Shown one piece after another: positions 48,272 through 60,227 of a stretch of 64,000 nt of DNA (position 1 is its first letter; every line of letters begins with the position of its first letter). Location of the stretch: positions 60,439,322 to 60,503,321 of the forward strand of contig CM035170.1 in the NCBI GenBank assembly GCA_020205615.1. Reading direction: 5' to 3'. Position numbers and translations under genes: made by a program. A model generated the notes under the pieces. That model was not told the origin of the DNA. It saw only the letters and a list, made by a program, of their open reading frames with translations, and made no database searches. This DNA comes from Panax quinquefolius. Lineage: Eukaryota; Streptophyta; Magnoliopsida; Apiales; Araliaceae.

Positions 48272-49104
48272 TTGTTAGACATTGACTTTATTCGTCCTAG
48301 TACTTCTCCTTGGGGTGCTCCTATCCTGTTCGTGAAGAAGAAAGATGGGAGTATGCGACTTTGTATTGATTGTCGGGAGTTGAATCATGTCACCATCAAA
48401 AATAGGTACCCATTGCCACGTATTGATGACCTGTTTGACCAGTTGCAAGGAGCCAAATTCTTTTTAAAGATTGATCTTCGTTTCGAATATCACCAATTGA
48501 AGATTAGAACCGATGACATTCCAAAGATGGCTTTCAGAACTCGGTACGGGCATTATAAATTCCTAGTTATGTCCTTTGGATTGACTAATGCTCATGCTGC
48601 CTTCATGGATATGATGAACCGAGTATTCAAGGAATATTTGGAGCACTTTGTGGTCATCTTTATTGATGACATCCTTATTTATTCAAAAGTCAGTAAAGAT
48701 CATGAGCAACACTTGAGGTGACACTCCAAAAGCTTCGTGAATATAAGGTTTATGCGAGTTGAAGAAATGCGAGTTCGGCGAGGAAGTAGCATTCCTTGGG
48801 CGCGTGGTATCAATTCATGGAATATCATTGACCCAACAAAGATTGAAGCTATTCAAAGTTGGGAGCAACCTAAATCGATGGTGAAAAACGTAGCTTTCTC
48901 GGTTTATTTGGTTATTATCGGAGATTCGTGGAAGGATTTTCTCGAATCGCTACTCCATTGACTCATTTGACTCGGAAAGATACAAAGTTGATTGGGAGCG
49001 AAGAATGTGAGAAGAGTTTTCAAGAACTCAAGAGGAGACTCATTTCAAGCACCTATTACGACAATACCATCTAGCTCGGGAGGATTTGTCATCTACGATG
49101 ATGC
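48272..49104 (+). pseudogene. B2 reverse transcriptase
   Basis: 48272-48721 is open: [80 protein letters not shown], and the catalytic [10 protein letters not shown] intact. A TGA at 48719 and frameshifts break the thumb and connection (48722-49104; WEQPK near 48860). The start here is only where the frame becomes readable; it is part of Gag-Pol, not a separate gene. Confidence 0.92.
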
Positions 49105-49440
49105 TTGGGCAAAGGGTTGGGATGTGTTCTCATGCAACATGGAAAAGTCATAGCCTATGCCTCGAGACAACTCAAAGAATATGAGAGGAATTATCCTACT
49201 CATGATCTAGAGTTAGCGGTTGTTATCTTTGCACTAAAGATTTGGAGGCATTACTTGTATGGGGAGAAGGTGGAGATCTTTACGGATCATAAAAGCCTCA
49301 AATATATTTTTTCACTCAAAAGGAACTCAACATGCGCAACAACGACGCTGGCTTGAAGCTATTGAAAGATTATGATCATACCATCCAATACCATCACGGA
49401 AAAGCGAGCGTGGTAGGCGGCGCGATTGAGTAGAAGATCA
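49080..49440 (+). pseudogene. B2 RNase H
   Basis: VIYDDA near 49088 (first catalytic Asp, frame shifted after it), then [54 protein letters not shown] in the 49105-49356 frame, then LLKDYDHTIQYHHGKA-like near 49360-49400 in another frame. Frameshift after KRNS. Confidence 0.9.
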
Positions 49441-49499
49441 TATATGCACAGTGCGAATGCGATATTGTCAATATAAAGGCCCATTTTGTGTGACTTGCA

Positions 49500-50960
49500 A
49501 AGGATGGAGATTGAGTTAAAGGCTCGAGGGACCCATGTGATGATGGCGAATATCTGAGTAGAACCGAGCTTTACTTGATAAAGTTAAAAATTGCTGCTCA
49601 AGCTAGAGTTTGGAGGCGATGCGTATATGAGGAGGAAAGTGCAAGAAGGTGCTATCTTAGGAAGCAAGAATCGATGAAGAAGGAATACTTGAGTCAACTC
49701 CAGACTTTGTGTTCCTAACGACCCTGATTTAAAGTATAAAATCATGATGGAGGCGCACAACACACCGTTTACAATTCATCCTAGGAGTACCAAAATGTAT
49801 CATGATATTTGTCATACATTTTGGTGGAGCAATATGAAGAGAGAGATAACGCTGTTTATCTCAAGGTGTCTAACTTGTCAACGAGTTAAAGCGGAGCATC
49901 AAGTACCAAAAGGTCCATTGGAACCACTTGAAATTCTAGAATGGAAGTGGGAGCACATTACCATGGATTTTGTTACCGGTCTTCCTAAGGTTTCTCAAGG
50001 TATAGATGCGATTTGGGTCATTGTTGATAGATTGACAAAGTCTGCTCATTTCTTACCGATACGAGAAACTTATACACTTGAATGTCTTGCTCGTATGTAC
50101 ATAAACGAGATTGTAAGACTGCATGGTATGCCGGTATCCATAGTTTTTGATCGAGACCCAAGATTCATTTCACGATTTTGGGTTAGTTTGCAAAAAGCTA
50201 TGGGCACAGACTTACGATTTAGCTCGGCATATCATCCTTAGACGGACGGACAGTCGGAGAGGATTATTCAAACTCTTGAAGATTAATTAAGACTCTATGT
50301 CCTTGACTTCAAGGGAAGTTGGGATAAGTTCTTACCATTGGTGGAGTTTTCCTACAACAACAGTTATCAAGCAAGTATTGACATGGCTCCATTTGAGGCG
50401 TTGTATGGAAGAAAGTGTCGTTCTCCAGTATGCTGGGATGAGGTGGGAGAAGCAACGTTGTTGGGACCGGAGTTGGTACGTATGACTACAGAAAAGATTC
50501 AAACGATCCGACAATGTATAAAAACCTCACAAGATCGACAAAAGAGTTATGTTGATCTTAATCGAAAGGACGTGGAATTCGATATAGGAGATCATGTGTT
50601 ATTACGAGTTGCTCCGTGGAAAGGAGTTACTAGATTTGGAAAGAGAGGAAAGCTCAATCCTCGATTAATCAGCCCATTTTAATCCTCGATCGAGTAGGGC
50701 GTGGCCTATAGACTCGCTTTCGCCAAGTATGTCTCGTGTTCATAACGTTTTTCACATATCCATATTACGTAAATATGTGAAAGACCCAAACCACATTATC
50801 GAGTTAGAAGCCGGATGAAATAGCGGAAGATTTGACGTATGAAGAGGTTCTATTCAAATCTTGGATAAGAAGGAACACATTCTACGCTCAAGGTTATACC
50901 CCAAGTCAAAGTTTTGTGGAGAAACCGATGTTGAGGAAATGGCGTGGGAGTTAGAATCGA
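49500..50960 (+). pseudogene. B2 integrase and chromodomain remnant
   Basis: The zinc region HNTPFTIHPRSTKMYHD ... CLTCQRVKAEHQ and core are open from 49744: ITMDFVTGLPK (first Asp), FDRDPRFISRFW (second Asp; the usual Ser before DRD is Phe), then a stop at 50239 just before the TDGQSER box with the third acidic residue (about 50245-50260). 50338-50682: VEFSYNNSYQASIDMAPFEA, PFEALYGRKCRSPVCWDEVG, then the GKLNPRLISPF C-terminal region. Broken chromodomain-like remains follow to about 50960. Confidence 0.92.
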
Positions 50961-51029
50961 AATGAAATCAAGGTATCCTTACCTCTTGACATACCAGTCG
51001 TACCCTAATTTCGAGGGCAAAATTTCATA

Positions 51030-51039
51030 AGAAGGGAGT
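51030..51039 (+). other. Polypurine tract of B2
   Basis: AGAAGGGAGT immediately before the 3' LTR TGTAAGACCCC. Confidence 0.75.
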
Positions 51040-51484
51040 TGTAAGACCCCAACTTTTATAAATAAAGATGAATTTTCTATAAATATCATTTTTGAATATT
51101 TTGGACTAAATTTGATATAATGTTATAGTTGTGGGTAATATTAATAAATTTTGCAAAATGCATGAAGTTGTTATATAATATTCGATTGGTGGGAGAATAT
51201 TCATTTTAACAAGGAATATTAATATACAGCTGACACAATCATTGGTGGACCCCACAGCGGAATTATTATCGGATTGAAACAAAAACACTTTATGAAAATA
51301 ACGGCGGAAGTTTTACAGATTAAGCTGTTGAAATATCCGGTGTTAAAAAGTACGATGTCTGGCGTGGTTGCATAGTAGCTACACGGTATTGATTATTGAT
51401 GCTTACGTGAGAAGTCACTTTCGGTTTTGCTTATTATTTGGATTCTATTTAACCATTTTCAAAATTATCGGAAGGAAGTTATAA

Positions 51485-51497
51485 ATATATATATATA

Positions 51498-51552
<55 letters not shown>
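51485..51552. repeat. TA microsatellite in B2 3' LTR
   Basis: TA/AT run with one GT interruption, longer than the sister tract at 44124-44159. Confidence 0.92.
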
Positions 51553-51554
<2 letters not shown>

Positions 51555-51818
51555 CATTTGTGTTTGTGTTTTCGTGTGTGTAAGAGTGTGTGTGTGTTAG
51601 TGGGTTTTGGTGGGGTTTTACATTATCAAGTGGTGTGGGGTTATATTATGTATACATTATGGGAATTGTCAAAAAGGGGGTGGGGAAATGGATTGAACGG
51701 GAAGGAGTACTATATTGTATTATATGTCCACATATATATAAAGTTTGACTAATTGGCGAGACAAGTTGCAAAGTTATTCATGGGTGGGTGCATTTTTCCT
51801 TTTAAGCATGTGTGGGTT

Positions 51819-51820
<2 letters not shown>

Positions 51821-51871
<51 letters not shown>
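51821..51871. repeat. TA microsatellite in B2 3' LTR
   Basis: Uninterrupted (TA)25. Open frames encoding YIYIYI over this tract are artefacts. Confidence 0.95.
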
Positions 51872-51875
<4 letters not shown>

Positions 51876-53393
51876 CGATTTGTTACGATTGGAGGGAGGC
51901 TTGAATTTTGCGTCCGTAAGTTATCAAAATTTCATCAAGTGAATTTCACATTTATTTGCGTCGTGTGTTTTTTATTTAAAAAGCAGTACCCTTCCATCCT
52001 CCTATAAATAGGATGCTTATTTAGAATCGAAAATCACACGAAATCCAGAGAATTCTCTTATAATCTTGAGTGTATTTCTTTAGAGTTTTAAGAAGCTTTA
52101 AGCGTGGTGCAAGTTTTCTTAAAAATATCCTCACCCTACCGATTGAGAATACTTTTCTTTTACGGTAAGGGATATTATTTGTTGTGCAGTAAGGGTTATT
52201 ATTTCTTTTGTATTCATGAAGAGAACTTACATTATTCCATTCTTTATTATTCTTTGGAATAACGATATCTGAGGACTACCCTATACTTGGTGACATTCTT
52301 CTATTATTACGCCTTTATTATTATTCTATTGGAATAATATACATTGGTATGCGTTTTTCGGTGGGACACGGTTAAAATCTTTTTGTTATTTTCTTGGAAT
52401 ATCACATACATGCATTTTACGGGACTGGTTAGTTTCTTTATTATTATTACATTGGAATATCACATGCAGATGCGTTCTGTGGGACTGGTTCCGTCTTTAT
52501 TATTATTACATTGGAACATCACTGTCGGTGCGAATTTCTCCGACTGGTTTCGATTACTTATTATTACATTGGAATAACTTTTATACATGCAATACCGCAT
52601 GCGTGGTGATTTCTTTTATTATTCCATTCGTTATTATATTCAGTTGGTTAAAGTTTTGACTTCTATACTCCATGTAATTAGTGGAATATCCTTGATATTT
52701 GTGCTTCATCCAGTATCTTTTTATGAAAATATTCTTCCGAGCATTCTTGAATTTTACTCTACAAAGCAGTATCATGTTGACAATTTGGACGTTAATAATT
52801 CCTGGATAAATTAATTCTTGAACTTGTTTTATTGAATTCTTATATCATTGTCATCATCCTCATGTTTATATTATGTTGAAAGTCATCTGTGGCCTGTAGT
52901 GCATAGATGGACTTGGTATGATTATGACCAGGGATTATTCGGTGTAATCATGACCGTTATGTTACGAACGATGTGGAAAAAAAAGTCCTCATGGGCCTGT
53001 GGTGCATTGATGGACAGTTGTTGGCATGATCATGACCATTAATGAATACGCAAATATTCTTGGCCCGTAGTGCATGGATAATTGTGGTCGTGATACTAAA
53101 GAATATCCTTGGCCGTAGTGCAGGGGTGATTCGATGATGTGGATTATTTATTAAACTGAGTCCCAGTGATAAAAGTAATGAAAAACCTTTTAAATCATAA
53201 AAGATAGTAGATTTTATTCTATACTTGACTCTTTTAATGGATTGCATGTTTCGCTGCAGTTAAACGTGATGTTGTTATATTTTATCAGTTTAACACTGTT
53301 GAAGGCTAACGATAATTTATTCTGCATTATCTTAGTCATAATATTTCTTACTGGGCTAGTTGAGCTCACCCTTTCTTTCACTGTTCTCTTCAG

Positions 53394-53434
53394 GAAATGA
53401 GAACATAGTAGGGACTAGTCGGGGAACGAAGTGA
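53394..53434 (+). other. Putative LTR mini-exon in B2 3' LTR
   Basis: TTCTCTTCAG acceptor, GA, then N-E-N-I-V-G-T-S-R-G-T-K and stop. The box CTGGGCTAGTTGAGCTCAC lies 25-30 bases upstream of the AG. Confidence 0.4.
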
Positions 53435-53675
53435 GCGGTCCAGAGGAATATCATTAGTAGTGCTCACTCTTCTGTGAAATAGTATGTTAATAATTGTAAT
53501 GAGGACTCCTTTTGAGTTTGTATAATCTCTAGTAGACAATAATTGTATTCAAACTCACAGTTATGTTTTGTCGTATTGTACACGACAATTGTATTAGTAA
53601 GTTGTATTTGAATTTTGTACCATGTATCTGACGACCCTAGATGGGTGATGTATACCTATTTTTGGGGGCGTCACA

Positions 53676-54150
53676 CGGCTGATCCCCTCAAGTACTTATT
53701 CTGTAGTTAGTAACCAAAGGGTCAATTAGCTATTGATTCTATTGGAGTATGATAGTTCAAACTCTACTTGACTAACAGTTATTCTAAAAGCAATCATTAT
53801 CTTTGCTTCTAATATTCATATTGTTGAATTCTTTGTCAGATATCTTTCCATTCATCATGATATATCCTTATTGTTGTATTTAAATTTGTTGAGTAAACTT
53901 GTTGTTCATCCTTGCTATATCATGAATTATATTGTAGCTAAGCCCGAGACCTCAGGGAAGGACAAGGGTAAAGGAAAGATGTAGGATAGTGGCAAGGAGC
54001 AGACTTTACCTTATGCCTAGTTTAAATTACTGTTATGTAATATGAACCCTAATGATTATTTTAGAGTATATTTGTAAGATTGTATTAAGTCATTGAATCC
54101 TAATTATAATTTAGAAAATCCATAAGTATGAGTTTCAAGAACTCGTACCT
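53676..54150 (+). mobile_element. LTR D1, third part
   Basis: Resumes after B2 with the CGGCT duplication. It contains the D mini-exon at 53938 and ends indistinctly near 54150, where the leader of element G begins. A clean D LTR end (a ...CA followed by a primer site) is not visible, so the D1 3' end is probably deleted. Confidence 0.6.
53938..53984 (+). other. Putative LTR mini-exon in D1 (Lys/Gly-rich tail)
   Basis: ATTATATTGTAG acceptor, CT, then K-P-E-T-S followed by GKDKGKGKM and a stop. It differs from the A copy mostly at third codon positions (GGT for GGC, AAA for AAG), although D and A LTRs are otherwise unalike here. A GTTCATCCTTGC box lies upstream. Confidence 0.5.
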
Positions 54151-54642
54151 ACCTTATCGTTCTCTACGTATCAAGTATATATATGGAAAAAGATTCACCT
54201 TCTCGTCATATACATCTTAATAGCGCGACTAATTCCAATGATTATCACTGTAATAAACTGAGCAGTTGTTACACCAAAGCACAAACCTCTGCCCATAACA
54301 AAGGTTCATACAACTCAGCTATCACATGAGTCCTCAATTGAAATCTTACAACTTCTAAATTTCTCTTTACTTAATACGAATTTTCTTTAATTTGTATGCT
54401 ATCCTTCTCAACTCAATCTGAGTTCTTCTTCCCGTACCACTTCGTAGTACCATTCATTCATAGCATTTGCTATAAATCATTCATCATTTTAACAGCTCAT
54501 CTGTTACTACGATTTACTATGATCACGTGGTGATCTTCTTCCTTAATCGTTTAACTCAACGATTTTCTAATCCTTCTCTCAACGATTATAGTCTTAGGTA
54601 CACATACCTAAGATTTATAACCTATTAGCTTTGATACCACTC
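54150..54642 (-). mobile_element. Element G leader (minus strand) with primer site
   Basis: Internal 5' region of a minus-strand element. The primer site complement TTTGATACCAC (54630-54640) abuts the LTR end at 54643, and the preceding phrase CCTAAGATTTATAACCTATTAGC matches the same place in elements A and C. No gag or extra reading frame is recognisable. The interior is cut off near 54150, where D1 sequence lies. Confidence 0.7.
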
Positions 54643-57600
54643 TATAACGCCCCAAAATCCGTTCTATTCTCACACCCGGATTCCGTGCGTCACGGTCCCA
54701 CTTCTTACCTAACATACCTCATTATATAGTTAAATATAATAACATATATTCTCAAATCCCTGGTTCTCAAAACCGTATAACCTCTTTCATTACAAATAAT
54801 GATAATTACATTATTCTTTACATCGTACAAGAGTGACTTTTATCCGCCACCAAGGATACATATCGGTTTATTAAACTAATCTATAGTTCAATTAAACTAT
54901 TCTACATTACAAGTCTTCACTTGATCTTCACGCTCATTCATCTAATGAATGACACTTCGTCTGGATACCGATCAGCTTGATCTTTACGGGATCCTTAAGT
55001 TCTTTCTAACATCGTACGCTGAAAATGTTTTCATTTAAAGCAAATGTGAGCATTCAATTGCCCAAATAAGTCATATGATTGAACAAACAACTTCAAGAGT
55101 TTAAACATTCTTCAGAACTTCAATAACCGAATAAAGGTTATGAAGCAGCTTGAATAATAGGAATAGTCTCGATTCCTATCATCTTAAAACATTAGTCATA
55201 TTCACTTTGATATACTTTAATTCTCTACCTTTTTCATAAACATCATGTCTGGCTAGAATCATTAGCACATACATCACACAATAATGGTTCATGTATAAAC
55301 CGAACATACTTATATTGAACAGTTCAATCAAAGAACAGTTCATCTCATAGAAACACTGAAGTGTTCAAATTGTGGCACAAGGCCTCATACATACTACCAC
55401 CTTGTACATACATTGCAGATATGCACTTAGACAAAACTTCTCAAGTTCAACCTCTGAGAAGTTTAAGAAACTAGCATTCATATAATATGAATAAAGTTAG
55501 GAAACTTGCCTTACGCACAGCTACAACTTATAGTTTACGCTGAACTGCTTATTCTAGATCCCAATATAACATATAAGGAAATAACACGTACACCAATTAG
55601 TCATATACTTGACTTATGCATTGGTTTACTTAACTTTACTTCTTAGGGTTCGCGTTCTTGCAATATAAGTTTACGTGACTAACTTCATTACCGGTTTATG
55701 GCTTCATGACCTACGGAGATGTCTTACTCAAAACGTTCATCATCTTTGATGATTTACATTCTTATTTTCTTCTTATAATGTCTATAGGAATCAGCACCCA
55801 TCGCTTCTCTGCTAGTAGTCCATATGGTAGTCTGAGTGGTTTCCCACAAACAACCAACAAACAAGTTCTCGTCTCATCTACACCGCCTTACACGAGTTTG
55901 AGTTTTATCGGTTGCCGATTTAGCCAGATATACCTTCGCTCTCTGAAGGAATTTTTTAGCCCAGCTCCCATATGTCAACTATCAAAGGTTACGATTGTAC
56001 AACAACCTAACTTATCATAACTTACCCAAACCATTAAACTATAAAGTTTGATAAGTTAAATTCTTATTCTTTACGGCTTTCTAGCAACTAAATTCCATAC
56101 CTCATGATTCATTATTTTTCGTCCAAGTCATATTGTCTTTTGTATACTCGGAAAGATCATTCAATGTCAATACTATGAGGTTATAGCGTTAAACATTTTA
56201 TATTATCTTATTCATATCTTACAACGTCTGGTTCATTCAACTCGGAACATTGTCAAAGTTATATTTATTTACTCAGCTTCTTAATGTTATACATTATTAT
56301 CATTAACTCAGTTTCTTCACCGTTCACGGTTAATCAACATTCTTCATTACCTTACGATCAAACCATACACGAAGTGTAGGTTTTACCAGGTTAATATTCA
56401 CGTACACTCAACCCTTACGTTGGTTAAAATGTCTAACGCTTACATTCATTCCATCTTCTTTATCCGACTTACCTTCAAACTTTCATTACTCTTATTACCG
56501 TTCGCTACGGCTTTTCACGGTAATTTATATCTTACTTACTACCTTCATCAACGTCTAAGTCATACAACCGTTGTACACTTAGAACGTTCGTCCAATGCGA
56601 ATACGATTCACGGGAATCATTTACGTATTCGACGTTTACGTTGCTCGTCTCTTAATCTTTAATTCAACCTTTAATCAAGGTTTTAATCGCTTTCAATCGT
56701 TATTCAACCCATGAGCCCTATGTTCATTATTCTTTCTTAATGTTGAAGCCGTACAGTTTATTGTATGCTAAGACCAAGCGTTCATTTCAACAACGTTGTG
56801 TTCACAACGTCTATACGCTTTACACTTATCTCTCTTTACCACAACATAACATCGAAATGTTACTCATTACCTTCGTCACTCCACGTCTAAGGAATCACCA
56901 TCATAGCAATCACACACATTCGATTCATCACGACTACGGTCCTCGGATATCGGTTACGTAATCTAGCGTTTACATTCTTCGTCTTTTAATCACGTTAAAT
57001 CTTACCGCTCAACCTTCACTAACGATTTAAATCACTTGCTTAAGTGTTACATTAGGTGAACTACATTTTCATATTTCTTTCTTGCACATCCATCAGTAAC
57101 TGAGAAATAAAAATCTCATTTCTGGGCATTGCCCTACACCAGCGATGTGGCGCCGTGCCCCTTCCTCTCTCTCGCGCTGCGACGCGACCTACATCACCCT
57201 CTTCCTTTGGTCTGGCACTGCGGCGCCAAACTCTTTGTTATCTCTCGCGCTGTGGCGCCACTCACCAGTAGTTTATGGCCAAGCTCGCACTACGGCGCCG
57301 TCTCCCAATGGCTCAGCTGGCGCTGTGGCACCGAGCTTAAACCTAGAAAATTTTCTAAGTGTTGCATTAAGTTTGAGATATGTACTTCCCGATCTCATAA
57401 CTTCTTCGCTATAACTCGGAACGAGGTCGTTCCAAAGTCATTCTCTTCCTTATCTTACGTACTTCAATACCCCTTGGACAGAACTTCATTCTAAATTTGT
57501 TAATGTGCCATTCGATTGGCTTGATCTTCACTCTTCGTTCATTTTTATGCTTTTAACGTTCTTCGCTCGTTCATCCGTAATTCGGTCATCCGAACTCGAA

Positions 57601-59301
57601 ACTCATTCATTCTTGAGTCCATGACTTATGTTTTCTACATTCTCTTACTTCCTTATGAAACCCTGGACGTTCGGGTTCATTTACTAACTTTCTAATTCTC
57701 GTTCGTATTTTACGAAAATTTTGTCATAACTTCGTTATAGCTAAGTTTTAATCCGTACTTCATGAACGTTTCTACCGTTCCTAACCAAGCAATATGCAAC
57801 TAACTTATACACGATGGTTTTAAACTTGTCCATCAACAACAATTATCCTACTATGGTTTTAAATTTGTCCATCAATAACGTTCTTTGTGTTCTTCATGTG
57901 TTCTTCGTGTTCTTCGTTTGTTCGTCATTTTAATCGATATTTTGGATTATGATTCTACTTTTTATTGGAATTTGATGTTATAGAACATCATTCCTTACTT
58001 ATTTTACCTACTCGTTCATAAGATTCATTCAGATCGCCCAAAATCCTTACGAATCTTATACTTCCTTAAGAAATTTATAAACTAAATTCCTAATTCTTAT
58101 TTCTTCGTTTTCTCATGATTTCAACCATATGAATTCATTCTTAACATCATCTACTTCTTATCTTCATTAAGTTATATTTTTGAACATATTAAACTTAAAG
58201 AAAATTAGAAGAAACTAGGGTTCGGATTACCGTTCTTCTTTAATCTCCTTCTGTCGGACAAAACGTGCATTCATGCAAGCTTTTCCTCTTCCGCTTCCTC
58301 TTCTTCTCCCATCCGAACTCTCTCTCTCTTTCTCTCATAGTGTAGGATTTTCAAAAACTCAAAATAATGAACTTAAGCTTTCTATTTGTAGAAAACCAAG
58401 GCCTAGGGCAAATTGGTCATTTCGCCCCCTTAACCCCCTTACTATTCCTATGCTTAACCACCAAGTTTACTTGGCCACCACCCTTACTTGGTGGCCAAGT
58501 GGCTGGCCCACATGCCCATGGGTCACCCCATGTGTTACCCAATTGGTTCGTACCCATCCGTTTACCCATTGGTTCGATCCGTGGTTTATTTTCTTAGTTT
58601 GGGCCTTAACCCTAATTCTTATTCTACTATCTTGGGCTTCTTTTTTCACAAAGCGTTATTTGACATAATCCAAGTCCACTTGGATTCTACAAAGTCCATG
58701 AACTCAAAGTCCATTTAGACAAATCGTATTCTACGCATTACATTCGCGTATTCTCGTATTCTCTTCGTATATCGTTCATACGATATTCGTATTATACGTC
58801 GTACTAATCTCCGTACTATACTCGTATAATAACTAGTACTATACTCGTATTTCTCACGCATAATAACTCTAATTATTATACGAAATCATAAAATTCTCGG
58901 AACTCACTTTTCCTAACCCTTAAGTTTTAAGTCCGCAGGCGAAAACTTCGTTTTTGCCATAACTGAAATATTATTGAATATTCCATCTCGTCTCAGAATT
59001 CTATCATTACGCATTTTTTGAAAATTCAAAATAAATCTCCAAGCAGAAACGGATGAATAGTGCCTATTTAGTCTTTTTCCCCGAAAAATATTTTATTCCC
59101 GGAAAACTTTCATTTTCGTCTTGAAAATTCTTACTCGTTTAATCTAGCTCGCAGCCAAAATCCTCCCGACATATAATCATCCTAGGTTATAGAATGATTA
59201 ATAAACACATAGCACAGAATAATATTAATAAAAATTTATTTTATTAATAACTAATTCTTTAAACCTAAATTCTGGATAATCCAAAATTCCGGGTTGTTAT
59301 A
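54643..59301 (-). mobile_element. Element G 5' LTR (minus strand, C-related)
   Basis: Plus-strand TATAACGCCCCAAAATCC...CCGGGTTGTTATA, 4659 bp. Both termini read TA where TG/CA is expected (read on the minus strand TATAACAACCCGG...GGGGCGTTATA), probably C-to-T decay. Part of U3 (about 59040-59130, GGATGAATAGTG) matches family C at about 24490. A degenerate TATA (TACAAATA, minus) lies at 58383-58390. GC hairpin array 57140-57340; GGCAAGT motif at 55504; mini-exon acceptor TTTTCAG at 55019-55025 but its frame lacks the Lys-rich tail. Open frames at 57129-57494 and 58273-58668 lie over GC-rich or low-complexity LTR DNA and are not supported as genes. Confidence 0.8.
57140..57340. repeat. GC-rich hairpin array in G LTR
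   Basis: Six units around a GC(G/A)CTG(T/C)GGCGCC core in 200 bp: near 57143, 57173, 57215, 57247, 57287 and 57320. Flanks often complete an inverted repeat, for example TTTGG...CCAAA around 57207-57230 and TCGCG...CGCGA at 57172-57187. Same type as the arrays in C. Confidence 0.8.
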
Positions 59302-59854
59302 GGTAATTAATTGATAATGTGTTAATTAATAATTATTATGAATAAAAAATAATTAATGAGTAAGAGATTAATAAATATAATATGATTTTATTTTATTTAC
59401 TTGATTAATTTGTGCAAACATGCCATATATTAAACCTTTATTATATGCTAGTTAACTATATATTTTATGTAGTATAAGGTGACACATTAATATATCTATA
59501 TATTATATATATAGACTATATAGTATGAGTTATTGCATTCATGTGAGTACATAAATAATCCTTAATTTCATAATATAGTAACTATTGTACATTAAAATTA
59601 TATTTTTGGGGAATATAAGAGAACAAAGTAAAGCATTATAAACACGTTGCTGGGATTTAAAAGTTTGTGTCCCATATTAAGAGTCCCAAACAGTAGCCTA
59701 CTTTCTTCATTGCGTAAAACTCCAGCTTCATAGCATTAGCAGTGATGATGGCTAGGAATTGGCAGTTGGCCAACTCTTCTATGCCCAACATTTATTCCCA
59801 ATCTTTATTAAATCAAACCATGGTGTTAGAGAAATGTCTGGACAATGAGTTCTC

Positions 59855-59862
59855 TATATATA
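59855..59862 (+). promoter_or_regulatory. TATA box of LTR D2
   Basis: TATATATA in the same context as D1 at 8199. Confidence 0.65.
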
Positions 59863-60227
59863 GCCCTTCCTTCTTCATTTCTCAGTTGCTAAAGAATTTG
59901 TCTGATAAGTGTAGAAAGAGAGTGAGCGTGGCTGAGCATTGAGTGAGTTGTAGTCCAAAGAAGAGGTTAGCAATCTCAGAAGGGAGTAATTAATCACACT
60001 AAGCTTTAAAGAGATATAAATTCTAAATTATGTTCTTTAATTGGATTTTGGCAAATTCTTACAATTCTCAAGAATTCTCTGTTAATTGATGTAGAATAAC
60101 ATGTCATTGTGTTATCTGAGGTTGTTTGCATGCTTAGAAGCAGTGTAGTTGGTTTAGTTGCAGATTTAACATGGTTTGTGTTAAGGCTCTGCAAATACAG
60201 AGCCATTATTTTTCATCTTTTGCTTTC

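Larger units (their letters stand above)
43668..53675 (+). mobile_element. Element B2: full-length Ty3/gypsy element, plus strand
   Basis: 10,008 bp with both LTRs, primer site, gag, protease, RT, RNase H, integrase and polypurine tract, inserted in LTR D1. It is the same family as B1 and B3 by LTR ends and gag, but its U3 is different. All coding parts are broken. Confidence 0.94.
51040..53675 (+). mobile_element. B2 3' LTR
   Basis: 2636 bp, TGTAAGACCCC...GGGGGCGTCACA. Longer than the 5' LTR mainly because of expanded TA tracts (51485-51552 and 51821-51871). TATA box at 52003, tandem array 52235-52640, mini-exon 53394-53434. Confidence 0.93.

Noticed and set aside
51745..52007. Open frames encoding YIYIYI stretches in the B2 LTRs (also near 44073-44353)
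   Set aside because: They translate TA and GT microsatellites; length changes between sister LTRs break them.
57129..57494. 121-codon open frame in G LTR
   Set aside because: It overlaps the GC hairpin array and lies opposite to the LTR sense strand; absence of stops follows from GC content.
58273..58668. 131-codon open frame in G LTR
   Set aside because: Low-complexity CT-rich start and no family resemblance; opposite to the LTR sense strand.
59742..59942. 66-codon open frame MMMARNWQ... in D2
   Set aside because: It spans the TATA box, and D1 has stops in the same frame (about 8107).
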